Of a stretch of 64,000 nucleotides of DNA, positions 39,201 through 50,260 are shown one piece after another. Every line of letters begins with the position of its first letter. Positions within the stretch are counted from its first letter, which is position 1. Position numbers and translations under genes: made by a program. The notes beneath the pieces are model-generated. The model was not told the DNA's origin and made no database searches. It worked only from the letters and a program-made list of their open reading frames with translations. This DNA is from Trachelipus rathkii (Eukaryota; Arthropoda; Malacostraca; Isopoda; Trachelipodidae), in contig JABUQX010018364.1 in the NCBI GenBank assembly GCA_015478945.1, positions 1 to 64,000 on the forward strand, given 5' to 3'.

Positions 39201-42200
39201 AAAGTCAGTTGTATCTTGGGTCTACTACTACAGTATTGAAAACAATTATCTTGTTTTGATATATATGTCAATTATCCCTTTCTCTTCCTTTTTATTCATA
39301 AATTAAACGTCTCAAGACCTTCTTCAGCTCTCTCTATTCTCTGCGTCATCTCAGAGGTTTTGACAAAGATATGCGGAGAGCGTCAAAACTATGGCATAAA
39401 TAATTATTTGGACTATTGTTTCGCGTACACCATGTAGAATATGGTTGCAAAACTCTCCAGAATTTTTTCAAGTAGTTTGCCATTTATTTAAGCAGTCAAA
39501 GCTGTAAATGGATTGATTGTTCCTATAATAAAACTTGCAGAGGTCTTTCAAAACATCAATTCTTCTAGAACGCAAATATGTGCTATTCCCAGCCTCTGAT
39601 AACATCTTGAATTGGCATTAGTGAGCTTGCAAGATGCGGATCCAAGTCTCTTTGTAATCTTTTTCAACTCTATTACAGCTTAAAAAACTGGAATGATTCG
39701 AAATGCGCGTGTTACAAATATTCCGTTTCTTTATTAAATCACACTGTCTTTGAAGAAAATAATGATCTTTAATAAATTAGTTTATGAATTAAAACAAGAA
39801 AAAACTTGAGTTATCCTGCTAAATCAGTTCCAAGTTTCATTTATATGCTCCATCTCGAAAGGTATCAAATGGATTATAGGAGCCAATTGTCCCAATTATT
39901 CATTCGTAATTTCATAAACGCATAACGATTTTAATTCCAGAATGCTGAGAACCTGGCGAAATACTTGCAATGGAAAAGTACACAGTCCATTATTTAAAAC
40001 CTCCCCATTATTTGTAATCCTAGAGTTTGCTCAAAAAATAAGCGTTTTGTAATATTTTAGCTCTCTATAGTATCTGTAGCAAATGATATCTGATCATGCC
40101 TAAGTATTATTTCTCTGAATACTGCTGAATCTCCCCAATTCCTGTATGTGAAGTTCGGTAAACATTTTCTCTTCAAAATATTTTCTATCTAGAATAAGAT
40201 CACGGTTGAATTATGCAACCAAGGTTCGGATGAATCCCTTCTCTCGGTGACTGTGAGATGGCTCGGTGTACCATTGCAATAAACATGTCATATTTCTGTG
40301 ATTTCGCGGTCAAATTTGAATATGCCAAAATTCTATTTTTTTGGGAGAAATTTTGCTCATCAAAACTCATTATTTCACGGCTGGATCTATTGTCTTTTGT
40401 GGTTTCCCCTTAATTCATTAGATAAAACGGACTCTCCCTTTACTTTTAAAATTTGTGTTGACTGTTCAATAATCATTCAATGATGATTTCCATATGTTCA
40501 TGAAGTGGCGTTGTACTAAATAAGATTTTATGTTGATATGTTTATTTAAAATATATTTTACATTTTTATAGCTAAAGGAAAGTTCATAAGAAATTCCGCC
40601 GGTAACGCCGAAATTTTTTTTTTTGTGATTCCAGCTAATTCCGGTCCGGCCGGAACTGAAAAATTAAGTTCCGGTACCACTTTTAAATATATATAATACA
40701 TAATATATAATAATATAATATATATATAATATAATAATATATAGTAATACTTATATATATATTATGAGGGAGAGTAGCTTCACGCATACTCGAACGATGA
40801 AATTACCTTCCCATTTTTAATGGTGCCTTTCTCTTATGCGTTCATATTCTTCACACCACTCATCCTCCAGGGCCAAATAGTTTAGCTAACCACCATTTAT
40901 GCCACATATCATAGTACAGCATTGATGTTAAAAAGTACACACCCACTTCTAGGATAACACCTACAGACATCCCTTACTACTCAGATCCTCTTTTCGGGGG
41001 AGAAAGAATTTCCCACATCGTATGTCGCTGCGTGTCGTAAGAAGTGCGACAAGGGGCCGTGGATACGTTGGTTGGCTGCGCCTACTACCATGCTATTTCG
41101 TTGCCAGGAATTGCTAATGCGAGGCCTCGGAGAAAGGTCGTGATCCCCCGATAAACGACCCTTACTAACTTTCCCCGGCGAAATTGCTATGAATCGTATG
41201 AGGGTTACCATGGAAATGTCAGAGGAATAAATGTTGAGGAGAAAAGTGAGAAGAGGTGATGGATGTATTTAGAAAGGGCAAATTTGAATTTGCTCGTTGT
41301 GATTTGGAAAACAAAGATGAAAGGAAAGAGTGAAAATAAAGGTGATGTGATTGAAATTGTGCCGTGCGGTGTGGAAGAGAATTGAGAGGGGAAGAGCAAG
41401 GAGTTGCAATGTTTATGAGTGACCTGTGCAGCGAATGAAGCTATCTTAGGACCTTTATGTTTGAGTCCGAGAATGGCTAAAAGGTTAAATTAAGTTTGAA
41501 AAAGGTCAAGGTATGTGTTGTGTGACAATTGGTCCATCTGAGGGAAAACCGTTGAAGAGAGTACGATTTTTTCTGATAAAATCTGGATGATGTTTTGAAT
41601 GGGGTGAGTTGAAGCTTCAGAATGATAGTTTGGGGGACCTGAATGGCTAGATAGGTGATCAAAAAAGGGATGAGCTTATAGTTTATAACAGGTGGTTTTG
41701 GTCGTCAGCTCCTTCATTGGGCGAGAGAAAATGAGAAGTAGGAAGGTGATTGATTCTCTGTGAGGAGAGAAGGTATGTGCGTAAGTAAATACTTTGCTTT
41801 AAACACAGAGATCCATAAGATAAGTATACCAGAATTGGTATAAGTAGAGAGGTATCGAAGTGACAAAGTATGATTGAAATTTAGTGTTGGTGAATGATAC
41901 AGATGTTGAAGTATGGTTCGGATTTTAAATCGATGAGGGGGTAAGAAGATTGGTTATAGGATACCATATCATTATGTTTTTCTATGTAAAAATTAATATG
42001 GGGGCGGATGGAGAGGAAGGTGATACGAAAGGAAGTTAGGTAAAATTAAGATGAGACAAGTTAAATGCATATGATAATAAGTATAAGGTAGTAAGAGCTC
42101 TCGCTAGTTTCTAAAACGCCGTTGATACTGTGAACAAGTTTGATACTGAGCAAAATCTGGGCAAATGAGAGGAAGTCACATTGTAGTTAGTTGGCAAAGG

Positions 42201-45200
42201 AAGTGTGGGATGTGCTAAATAGAAGTAAGAATGTTGGTGACTTTACCGTAGAAAGGGGTAATGCAAGAGATTAAAAGGTAAAAAAGAAGCGTGGCTGAAT
42301 GTATCTACTAAAACCAAATGATGAAGATTCAAAAGAAAGATTCTTGGAATTATGATATAAGGAGGAAAAAAAGCAAAAATAAAAAAGTTGTATACGTAGG
42401 AGAAAACAAGAGGTAAATTGAACAGTTTGGAAAGAGGATAATGGAGGAATACAAGGAAATAGGAAGCCTCTCTCTGAGGAAGCGCGACAAGGCTCGTAAG
42501 AATTTGAGATAAGGGGAATCTGCTATCATAGAATTAATGAATTAGGGATGTTTATGCTTTTGTAACCTTGATGAATGGGAGTGCATGGGGAGTGTTAGGG
42601 AAAGAACACTTCGAAAAATCTCACAATGATTAACAGTAGATGATGAGGTGTAGTGGAATGTGAGTCGGATTTGCTATGGTGCAAGAAGAATAGTATTTTG
42701 TGGATGCAGGATTATTAGTAAGAGGAGTAATGGCTAGTTGAGAAAGTAAGGAAATGTGGTAAAATCTGCAGCGAATAGTAATAGAAATTACTAGTTGAAA
42801 TGATCAAGCAGCGCGAGCGAGATGGTGATAGATTGGATGTGATCCAGTGGAATAAAGCGTATTAATGTGACTGTATTCCTATGGTCCACTCGGAATCTGA
42901 GTCAGAGATGCCGTTAATACATTTTTATCTCTCTTCTATAAGCAGGTAAGGAAGAAAAAGTGGGAACTGTAGAAAATTATTAGGGGAATAAGTTTATTGA
43001 GATTTGTTGTAGGGAAGGTTATATGCTGGTAAATTTTGGTTTGAACAGAGTGCGTCGAGTGACGGGAGGACTGATTGGCGAAAACAAGTTCGTTAGGAGG
43101 GTAGAGGATTGTGTGGATCAAGCTTTTATATCTAGAACAAAATGATTGAGAAATAGGGGAGAAGAAGACATAAATTGTATTCTAGTTTTAGGTATTTGCG
43201 AAAAGGACGTAATCGGATTTAGAGTTAATAGGGAAAGCGTATGGCAGTGTGTTAGTGAACTTATGTGTGGTTTGGTACGGCTTCTGGAATGGAACTCAAA
43301 AATATGGTATGAGCAATTAGTGAAGCGGCTCTGATGCTCTGTAAGAATAAGGCGGTGGTCAATCGTGCATTGGTTTAGGAATTTATATAGCGCAGTAAGA
43401 CAGGTTGTTGTTATGTCTCCTGTATCAATTTGATATGGATTGGGTTATTGAAAAGGAATTTGAGTCTGATGGCAGGAAAATGTTGTTAGAATGGTGGGAA
43501 CCGGAGTTGAGTGGAGTTACACACTACCCTATTATTATAGGCGGATGATGGTTCTGTGTGGCTAATCTGAAGAGGAGTTTGAGTCAGATTGAATAGAAAT
43601 TGGCTAGGCGTGTAGTGAAGGGAGGGGCTGGAAAACAGTAACCGCTGGATAATCGGAGTAGAGGTTATGGTTGTGAAGTGAGGACAGTCCTCTGTGTGAA
43701 TCTATGTTAGATGGGGAGCAGCTAGAACAAGTGTCTGATTAAATATTTAGCGGGATATATGTTGCATGGAAAGAAGGGATAACGGACGACTGCATGCAAG
43801 TGTAGTAGGAAAGTCAGTGAAAATCGTAAGTGGGAGAAGGTGGCTGTGCAATAGGTATCTATAATCGTGTGTGGTGAATGCAAAGGGACAAAGTCTTGAG
43901 TGTGCCAGGGTCTTACATCGACTAGGTATGTTTCGCCTTACCCTGTTGTTATGTATTGGTCAGTGGATATGGTCTGGAATTAAGAAACGTATACGATTCT
44001 AAAGTTCCAATGTTGTACCACATACGTTATGGGCGCGTTGCTACGGCGTGTGCAGCAAGAATGGTCATAAAATAGTAGACACAGACAACGTTTCATATCC
44101 TTAGCGGAGCGAGTGGTTGTGTGTGTGAAAGAAGAGACGTAAATGATCGAGAATACGACATGTAAATATAGTTGAGATGCCGTATACTTTGCGCACGATG
44201 TGAAAGGCTTGCACCCCTATGAAATGAATAGTAGTGTTGCGCTTTGAAGCGATTGTATTAGTGTCATTCGTGAGATGTGTTGGCCGAACCGACCGGCTGC
44301 TGAGGAGATCCGGAATGACGTAAAGGGATTGAGATTCCTGAAGCGTCCTGAGAACCAATGGTGCTGAAGCCGCCGAGAGAAATGCTGAGGTTTGAGCAGA
44401 GGCGAGACCATAAGCCGTCGCCATGTACTGACGCAGATCGAGCACATCTGGACCGGGGCAGAGTTTTGGTCGTAAGCGCGATACGTCAGTCGACCACTTC
44501 ACAGGAGCATTCGTAACGTTCCGCCGGCGCTGAAGCATAGCCCCCAAGGCACGCAAGCGAACCCTGGGTGAGGCGCATGGTACTTGGCCCACCTGCCAGG
44601 GGACATAGAACCACTTACATGACGATTTTACCATAGTGAGGGTCCGTCGCCGGTTCCATGAAGTCTAGGGTGGATTTTTGTCTGTGACGAGAACTCTTCA
44701 CTTTAATTAATGGTACCAGAGGCCCGCCGGTAAGCGGAGAGCCTTTCATTGTTCGACGTTTATGTCCCATGTCTCTCCGACTGCCTTTTCTTTTCACGAT
44801 GCTTTTACAGCACCTTACCCCAATTTGGCTGTCAAAGAGGAAGTGAAGAAAAAGAAAGATATTATATATAAGATATATATATATAATATATAGTATACTA
44901 TAGTATATATATATATTATGTATTACTACTATATATATATATATATACATATAAGTATATATACTATAATAATATATATATATAATATAATATATATATA
45001 TATGTTTTTTTTTTTTTTTTTTTTTTTTATGGCGAATCTGAGAGAAGCGTCTCCACACCATTGTTTAGAGAGATTGGCAAAGGGTTCTGTGTAAAATGGA
45101 GGGTTTTGAAATAAACGCTATATAAGAGTAAGGGTATTGGTTGTAAGTCGAGACTAGCCCTCAATGTGAAGTTATGTTAAAGGTGAGCAGCCCTGAACAA

Positions 45201-48200
45201 GCTGTCTTGAGTTAAATATGTAGGAGGTTGGATGAAGAAGGAACGGTATATGCAGAGTATAGCTAGTTAGGGGAAAGTTCGATGAATGGCAGGAAGTGCT
45301 GTGCCAATTTTCAAATCGTTGCGTGAAGTTAAAAGCGACCAAAGAGGAGTGCACTAGGTCTTGCTCATGAGGCCTCGGAGGTGATGTGTTACCTGTGTTA
45401 TTATGTAGTAGTGAGACTATTGTCTGGAATAAGAGCAGTATAGATCAAAGTTCAATGTGTTCAGATGGACAAACCTTAGGGACGTGCTATATTGATATAT
45501 ATATTTGATAAAGAGAGGATCATAACTATCTAGACAGTTATGATCTGTTGGGTGTGAAGAAGTGAGGAGAGTGAGAAACTAAATGGAACAGTATGTTTTG
45601 AATGGTTTTAGGATCCATGTTGAAAGGTGAATGAATAGTCGGTGGCTTAGCGGATTGATATCAGTATGCGCGAGTGTATTGCGGGAACGGACGGCTGGAG
45701 ACGGAATGAAAAAGTCGATGGACGTCAGTATCACGTAATCGCTTCTGAGAGAGAAGAAATGTGATTTGGCAGAGGCGCAAACACCAGTGCAAGATAGAGT
45801 AATGGCGGGGTTTTGGAGGGCGTATGGTTGTCGGCCCACCTGCCAAGGGAGTCATGCGAACCCTTACACTGACAATATTACCATGAATGAGGTCCGTCGC
45901 GGTTACCGTGAGCTCTAGGTAGAATTTTCTGCCCGCGACAATTTTCTCAGGTACCAAAGGGGTCGCTTGTAACCCTTTTCTTTTCGCACTTTTCACTCTA
46001 ACTGAGCTTTCTATGTATCGAGCGGTCATGGTGAAGACGACAGCTCTTATCCCCAGTCGGTTTTGCGGAAGAAGGAGGGAGAGATAAGAGACAGAAAGGA
46101 AGGAATTTGAAAGAGTATTACCCGAAGCTTTCCCAAGTAGGGGAGAGAGAATACCGCATTATGAGAGGAGCCCACAATACGTGAAGACCCTACCGAGCAA
46201 ACAAAAAGAAGACCGAGAGTAAATACGATAAATTTAAAAAATAATAGGAAGAGCAGGAAAAGCTACAAGCCTATGATTTATAATCCATTGTCTATCACAA
46301 GTGGCAGAATTTCACAAGAAACAAAAACTCGATGGAATTTTAAGAATGCAATCATTACAATTATACCTAGATAAGGAGAGTATCTCTTTTACTAATATTG
46401 TTTTAAAGACAAAAAAGGTATTAGAAGCAAAAGTAAAGTTGAAAAGCTGGATAAAGGAAATCAAAAAGTTAGTTAACCACAAAGCATGGATTAGTAACAG
46501 AAAAAAATGAAAGGAGGAAGAAGCGGTCTGTAAGGCTTAAGCGTTAGATGCGAGGTTTCGCCAAGAAAAGAGTGGAGATTATATATTCTACACGACGCAC
46601 TCACACTGCCAACTGAAACTTTAAAATTGATGATATAGGGATATCAAAAAATCATGGTTGGAAATATTTCCTCGAATCTAGCGACCAGAACGCGACCAAG
46701 AAGCATATCATGCAAAGTAAGAAGGCATTTATGGATTTGCACACGACACGCGCTAAGGTTTGGTATAATTAAGCCAGTGCGAATAAACGATCAAAGGAAA
46801 TAGGAGGCATCACAGAAATGTCTCAGGTTATGCCATCCAACAATATTTATAAAAAGACAAATCCAATGAACTTATGAGGAGTAATGTGCTACCCACGTAG
46901 ACGCATTTAATGCCATGGAGGAAAATGACATATCGAAGAGCAGCTCATTAGGCGTGCAATTAAGAAAAATAATTTAAAATATGGAACAGCAAGGCAAGGA
47001 CTTCAATTATTTAAATACATAGAGCGAGTGAAGTGAAAATATATATGATAATAGGATGCAAACAGATGATGAGATTTGCGAACCTAAGAGAGGACCAAGA
47101 AGAAAGGATTAAAAGAAAGAAGAAATGTGCAGATTTTACAGATCCATTATTAGTTTAGGCGCCGAACTAAACTGGGTGCAGAGAGGTGTCAACAATAGAT
47201 AGACAGACATGCTTATAGTGCTAGTGAATGGAATGCAAGGCTAATAAGATAGCTATATGAGGAAGCGATATGGAGGAAATTTAAGTGAGACCAAGAATTT
47301 GAAAATTAGAAAGAAAGACGTAAATCGATTACTCATTAAGGGTTTGGAGTCGGACGGATTCGGTTTGAAGTGTACACAGACCGTACCAGCGAGCCAGATA
47401 AGGAGAAGTCACAAATAGGTAATATATAGTTAGTTGGTAGATAGAAGTTGAGAAACGGTGTCACAATATTTTGGAAATCGGGAGTTGCCAAGATGGACTT
47501 GGCAGATCAAACACATAAAAGCAGAAAACCGTTACCAGGATCTGAACTGCAGAGACAACTATTTATATGCGAAACAAAACATATGGGAAAGATATGTACG
47601 AGAGGGAAATGGTTCCAGTATAGAAATAACAAAACTGCATAGCCAAAACACTGAACGTAAAGCGTATTTATTCCACTTCGCGGAATGACACGAGTAAAAA
47701 TTAAGGATTAGACATCACTGTGTTAAAGAAAAATAGAAATGAAAGAAATAAATAAAAATAGCATGAATAAATACCAAGAAAGCACAGATAGCGGATGCAC
47801 CCTTGTTAACATTGAAGGAGTAGAGAGTCGGCAAACATGGTGTATATTTTGAAGGAAAAGAGGGACAAGAGCAGGCAAGAAATAGAAAAAGGGCTTCAAT
47901 TATTAACATTTTTCATAAACTAATCAAAGGGATCACGACATTATTGAGAGCAAGGGATTTCTCTTTTATATAGACATATGTGTTCATCATTCCACCTTTC
48001 TTTCCCCAAGACTGGGGTGAGGTGCCGCACACGCACACGAAAACAAAAAAAAAGTCAGAAGATTATGACACAAGTCTAAAAGAAAGCCCCCAGCCCTTAC
48101 TGCCCCCTTATACTAATTAGTAAGAACGCGTTGTAGTCCAGAAAATCCACCCGTAGAGGCGCACGCAACTCCGACGGACCCTCATTATGGGCATCTCTGT

Positions 48201-50198
48201 CGGGTGGCGGGTGGCATAGCGTTTGCCCGCCACGGTGGGCCACAAACCATCAGCCCCCTCACCAAAACCCCCCATTCACTCCATATGCACCTTTCTTCTC
48301 GCCTCTACGCCCAAACTCACATTTCTCTCCTACAGCATTCCTTATACCGAACTCCAATCAACTTTTGTCTTTCGGCCTCCTCAGTCGTGTCGATTCGCCC
48401 AACACACATCCCGCCCACCTATACAACTTCGTCCTTAGCCAACGACTATCTATACATCCTTTCCACAAGACCAAACTATCTCGACATACTTTCATTTATT
48501 CTCCCATTTATGCCTTTCTTAACACCACACAACTCTAATACGTTCATTCCTCATTTTATCAATTCTTCTCACACCTAACACGCCCCTAAAATTTATTTTA
48601 ATTTTATTATTTAGTTTAATTCATTTTTGTTTTCTTTAGGAAGAAGACTTTAATATTAATTTAACTATAACTTTGAGGTGGTTGTGACCTTTGATTTACG
48701 TATTTTAACTAGTTACCATAGTAGTAATTTTATTGTACAGTTTAAAGCGAAGGCACCACCTTTGTTATATTCTCACGTGTAAAATGAAGCGAGAGGTATA
48801 ATTGAAAGTAATAAAGAAAGAAAAGTGATATTATTTTTAATCGTTTAACAAGAAAATTCAATCTATTTAATCATTCAGCAATTTTCTTTAGGCCAGTTGT
48901 TTTCGCTTTGTATCAAGGAATTTTATTAAAAGTAAGGTTATGGTAGTGAGTGAGGAGAGTTCGCGGTGTGGTCATGTTGAATGGTGAGCAATTGGAACAA
49001 GTATCCGAGTTTATATATTTAGGATATATGTTGTATGAAAAGGGAACGGATGATGAAGTGTAGTAGGAAAGTTGTGAATGGTAGGAGGGTGGCTGGTGCA
49101 ATAAAATCCTTGGTGGATACAAAGGGACTAAGTCTTGAATGCGCTAGCTTTTGCAGTTGTTACCTGTGTTATGTATAGTAGTGAAACCATGGTATGGAAT
49201 AAGAAGTATAGATCTAAGGTATAATTTGTTCAGATAGACAATCTTAGGTGTGAGAAGAATTAATAAAATTAAGAATGAACGCAATTAGAGAGTTGTGTAG
49301 TGTGAAGAAATGGGTAAATGAAAGAATAAACGAGAGTGCATTAAGATGGTTTGGTCAAATGGAAAGGGTGGATGATATAGTCTGTTGGTTAAGCATATGT
49401 ATAGTGGTAAGTGGGCTGGGAGACCAAAGAGAAAGTGGATTGACTCGGTAAAGGAATGAGAGTTTTTCCAGAGGCGAGAAGAGTGAATGGAGGAGTTTTG
49501 TGAGGTGGTATAGTCGTGGGAATGGCCCAAAGGATGAACTCTATACGTTGACGAAATACCACAGTGAGGGTTCGTCACAGTCTTTTGAAGCCCTAGGATT
49601 TTTTTTCTTTTTTACTGCGAGCTCGCTTATGGAGGGTGTGGAGGGCTTTCCTTACGACTTACGTCATGCTCCTCAATATAACTATTTTATTTTCTGTGCA
49701 TGTTTCTCGCTCCTATCCCACATCTTGTGGGAAGAGAAGGGAGGATGAAGGTTTATATATATAAATTTTTTTTTCATACGGACAGCTTCAAGTACTTTTT
49801 CAATTTTATAGGGAAGGGGGTTGTGTATCATTATGATCCAGTTGGACATATGGAGAAAATGACTTATTGCGCTAGTGGAGCATCGGTAACTCTCATTCAA
49901 CCTTTGTTAGATAATCTTGTTGGGGGAAAGAACATGAAAGACGGAAGGACCACTCCAATTACCCAGGTAATTATTATTATTATTCAATACACCACTAGTG
50001 TGTTAAATTACCGAAAAATACTGTACCATATATATAAGTAAAAAAAAATAATTTTTCTAGGATTTCGCAAAGCGTCTTATTCATGATGGATTTGTGTCTG
50101 CAGCTGAGAGAGAAATTGCTACAGGAGATGGTTGCGTCATTTATACAATCACAAAAGATAATGTCACGGAGGAGACTTTCAAACTCAGAAAAGATTAA
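31795..50198 (+). CDS. PSMB1: PSMB1, 20S proteasome subunit beta-6 (span of the exons found)
   Basis: This encodes a noncatalytic beta-type subunit of the 20S proteasome core, in cytosol and nucleus. Exons 31795-31984, 32947-33076, 49812-49966 and 50061-50198 splice with matching phases (1, 0, 1 and 0) and give about 203 residues. Identity as beta-6 rests on [70 protein letters not shown] and ISAAERD-type [12 protein letters not shown], ending LRKD. Insect and human proteins have about 30 more N-terminal residues ending in NGG before this point. That first exon was not found between 30496 and 31794, where a mariner relic and TA array lie. Intron 33077-49811 is 16.7 kb and filled with transposons. 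Confidence 0.95.
31985..32946. other. PSMB1 intron, no repeat recognised
   Basis: This is AT-rich intron with T runs at 32047-32063 and a T-rich polypyrimidine tract just before the next exon (32927-32945). No other feature is seen. Confidence 0.7.
32947..33076 (+). CDS. PSMB1: PSMB1 exon ([10 protein letters not shown])
   Basis: A long T tract and CAG precede [40 protein letters not shown] and DED plus one base (43 codons), then a GTTAGT donor. RRFFPYYV is a hallmark of beta-6 subunits. Confidence 0.95.
33080..33329. repeat. (TA)n-rich array
   Basis: This is an irregular TA array starting soon after the exon donor and ending exactly at the CAGGG terminus of the hAT-like element. Confidence 0.9.
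33330..36794 (+). mobile_element. hAT-like DNA transposon, decayed
   Basis: The left end CAGGGCTGCGGAGCCG and the right end reverse-complemented CAGGGCTGCAGAGCTGCAAGG are inverted repeats (left continues GCCGCAAGG). CAGGG ends are typical of the hAT superfamily. Both subterminal regions are packed with GGAGCCGGAG-type repeats (33340-33500 and 36600-36760). Inside, a plus-strand frame reads [17 protein letters not shown] (about 34790), resembling the VTDNA/GSNM block of hAT transposases, and LPNFLSPIV further on. Frames are broken. TA arrays at 33575-33665 and 33760-33890 interrupt it. Flanks are ATATATAT and ATAATCTA, so no exact 8-bp target duplication is visible. Confidence 0.72.
36800..36930. 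repeat. (TA)n-rich array
   Basis: This is an irregular TA array between the hAT-like element and the tRNA-derived SINE. Confidence 0.9.
36945..37152 (-). mobile_element. tRNA-derived SINE
   Basis: Read on the minus strand, it begins GTGCAGGAGGTTGAGTCGCC, then an anticodon-arm-like GACTCTCATAGCGACGGAGG and TCGCTGGGTTCAAATACTCC. The last holds a GGTTCAAAT box B, and GTGCAGGAGGTTGAG may be a decayed box A. A non-tRNA body of about 140 bp follows. It is flanked by TA arrays and sits antisense in the PSMB1 intron. It is too divergent from a folded tRNA to be a functional gene. Confidence 0.6.
37153..37298. repeat. (TA)n-rich array
   Basis: This is an irregular TA array between the SINE and a LINE-A fragment. 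Confidence 0.9.
37310..38095 (+). mobile_element. LINE-A copy 3, 3' fragment
   Basis: It opens with CCTTGAGTGTGCTAGG-type sequence, found in other copies at 43895, 49130 and 58095, then GTTACC and AGTAGTGAAACTATGG. This corresponds to the post-RT part of LINE-A (LSLECAR-L...LLPV...SSETM). The end has AGTGAATGGCTGG and GGGCCCCAC, equivalent to the 3' UTR start of the others. 5'-truncated and frameshifted. Confidence 0.65.
38110..38245. repeat. (TA)n-rich array
   Basis: This is an irregular TA array adjoining the CCGG-rich element. Confidence 0.9.
38249..40681. mobile_element. Inverted-repeat DNA element with CCGG-rich ends
   Basis: The left end has TACCGGAATTCAGGTCCGGC followed by CGGAATTT; the right end reverse-complemented reads GGTACCGGAACTTAA then CAGTTCCGGCCGGACCGG. 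Both ends share TACCGGAA and CAG-TCCGGCCGG motifs, with more CCGG copies inside each end (38290-38330, 40595-40615). The 2.4-kb interior has no long frame. A minus-strand piece near 39580 reads [20 protein letters not shown], faintly like the end of a hAT transposase. TA arrays bound both sides. It is likely a second hAT-type element, but this is not proven. Confidence 0.6.
40690..40762. repeat. (TA)n-rich array
   Basis: This is a TA array separating the CCGG element from the start of the long LINE-A copy. Confidence 0.9.
40765..44855 (+). mobile_element. LINE-A copy 4, near full length but decayed
   Basis: This is the longest copy of the family, about 4.1 kb. The order on the plus strand is a 5' region with GCTGCGTGTCGTAAG (41027), a purine-rich ORF region, then RT pieces: match to RNYRGISLL (about 42975), [11 protein letters not shown] (about 43100), VRQGCVMSP-like (about 43400), and a YADD-equivalent TAGGCGGATGAT (about 43540). 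After the ORF come the GGCCCACCTGCCAGGGGACA block (44588), AGTGAGGGTCCGTCGC (44635) and the tail CAGCACCTTACCCCAATTTGG (44810). Stops and frameshifts occur throughout. It lies sense in the large PSMB1 intron. Confidence 0.72.
44862..45027. repeat. (TA)n array and T run
   Basis: This is an irregular TA array (44862-45003) followed by about 23 T residues (45006-45028). It separates two LINE-A copies in the same orientation. Confidence 0.95.
45030..46090 (+). mobile_element. LINE-A copy 5, 5'-truncated
   Basis: It begins at GCGAATCTGAGAGAAG, the segment just after YADD in other copies (GGCGAATCTGAAGAAG at 57777). It continues through GTTACCTGTGTTATTATGTA and TGGTCTGGAATAAGAG to the 3' block GGCCCACCTGCCAAGGGAGT (45835) and GAGGTCCGTCGCGGTTACC (45890). 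The orientation is the same as copy 4. Confidence 0.75.
46091..47984 (+). other. Purine-rich region with decayed, unrecognised coding sequence
   Basis: The plus strand is A- and G-rich like the coding strand of an AT-rich retroelement, and short open frames follow one another: 46301-46510 (basic, Lys-rich, with [20 protein letters not shown]) and 47448-47688 (with [20 protein letters not shown] in one frame). I recognise no family. Nearby pieces [17 protein letters not shown] (about 46980) and VQLRKII in other frames suggest a longer ancestral protein broken by indels. The neighbours are LINE-A copies. It could be the 5' ORF of some retroelement or a different transposon. Function is unknown. 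Confidence 0.35.
47985..48600 (-). mobile_element. LINE-A copy 6, 3' fragment
   Basis: Read on the minus strand, it matches the 3' third of the family. Its plus-strand text parallels 50740-51080 closely: GGGCCACAAACCATC, CTCGCCTCTACGCC, TTTCCACAAGACCAAACTAT, CTTTCATTTATTCTCCC, CATTCCTCATTTTATCAATT and TCACACCTAACACGCCCCT. It ends at CCCCAAGACTGGGGTGAGGT, the family tail inverted. Confidence 0.7.
48601..48934. other. PSMB1 intron, unassigned
   Basis: This is AT-rich intronic sequence between two LINE-A fragments in opposite orientation. No feature is recognised. Confidence 0.5.
48935..49745 (+). mobile_element. LINE-A copy 7, 3' fragment
   Basis: It carries the block GTGAGCAATTGGAACAAGTA (QLEQVSE), GTAGTAGGAAAGTTGTGAATGG, AAGGGACTAAGTCTTGAATG and GTTACCTGTGTTATGTATAG, then [13 protein letters not shown] sequence and the tail TTTCTGTGCATGTTTCTCGC (49693). 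It ends about 65 bp before the next PSMB1 exon, close to the splice acceptor. Confidence 0.78.
49812..49966 (+). CDS. PSMB1: PSMB1 exon ([13 protein letters not shown])
   Basis: After a TTTTATAG acceptor the two bases complete Gly, then [40 protein letters not shown] and [11 protein letters not shown] (51 codons), followed by a GTAATT donor. YxYDPxGH and QPxLDNxxGxKNM are conserved in beta-6. Confidence 0.95.
50061..50198 (+). CDS. PSMB1: PSMB1 terminal exon
   Basis: After a TTTTTCTAG acceptor it encodes [40 protein letters not shown] and KLRKD, then TAA. (F)VSAAER-(I)-TGD and the LRKD end match beta-6 (human ends LRKD). The stop is 62 bp from the stop of the convergent PTRH2 gene. Confidence 0.96.
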   Translation, partial: DFAKRLIHDGFVSAAEREIATGDGCVIYTITKDNVTEETFKLRKD

Positions 50199-50199
50199 A

Positions 50200-50205
50200 T
50201 TTATT
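50200..50205 (-). terminator. PTRH2 poly(A) signal AATAAA
   Basis: This is a canonical AATAAA on the minus strand, 56 bases after the PTRH2 stop and 2 bases beyond the PSMB1 stop. Cleavage downstream would fall at about 50170-50190, inside the last PSMB1 coding exon. Confidence 0.6.
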
Positions 50206-50236
50206 TTATATTTTTTTGACACTAAATATTTACACC

Positions 50237-50242
50237 AATAAA
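50237..50242 (+). terminator. PSMB1 poly(A) signal AATAAA
   Basis: This is a canonical AATAAA 39 bases after the PSMB1 stop codon. Cleavage 10-30 bases further would fall at about 50252-50272, on or past the PTRH2 stop codon on the other strand. Confidence 0.65.
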
Positions 50243-50260
50243 TTATTAAAATACAAAATT

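Noticed and set aside
44101..44634. Minus-strand open frame of 177 codons
   Set aside because: It lies antisense to the LINE-A copy 4 3' region, which explains the sequence. No protein similarity.
48204..48578. Plus-strand open frame of 124 codons
   Set aside because: It is the reverse strand of LINE-A copy 6, matching text at 50740-51080.
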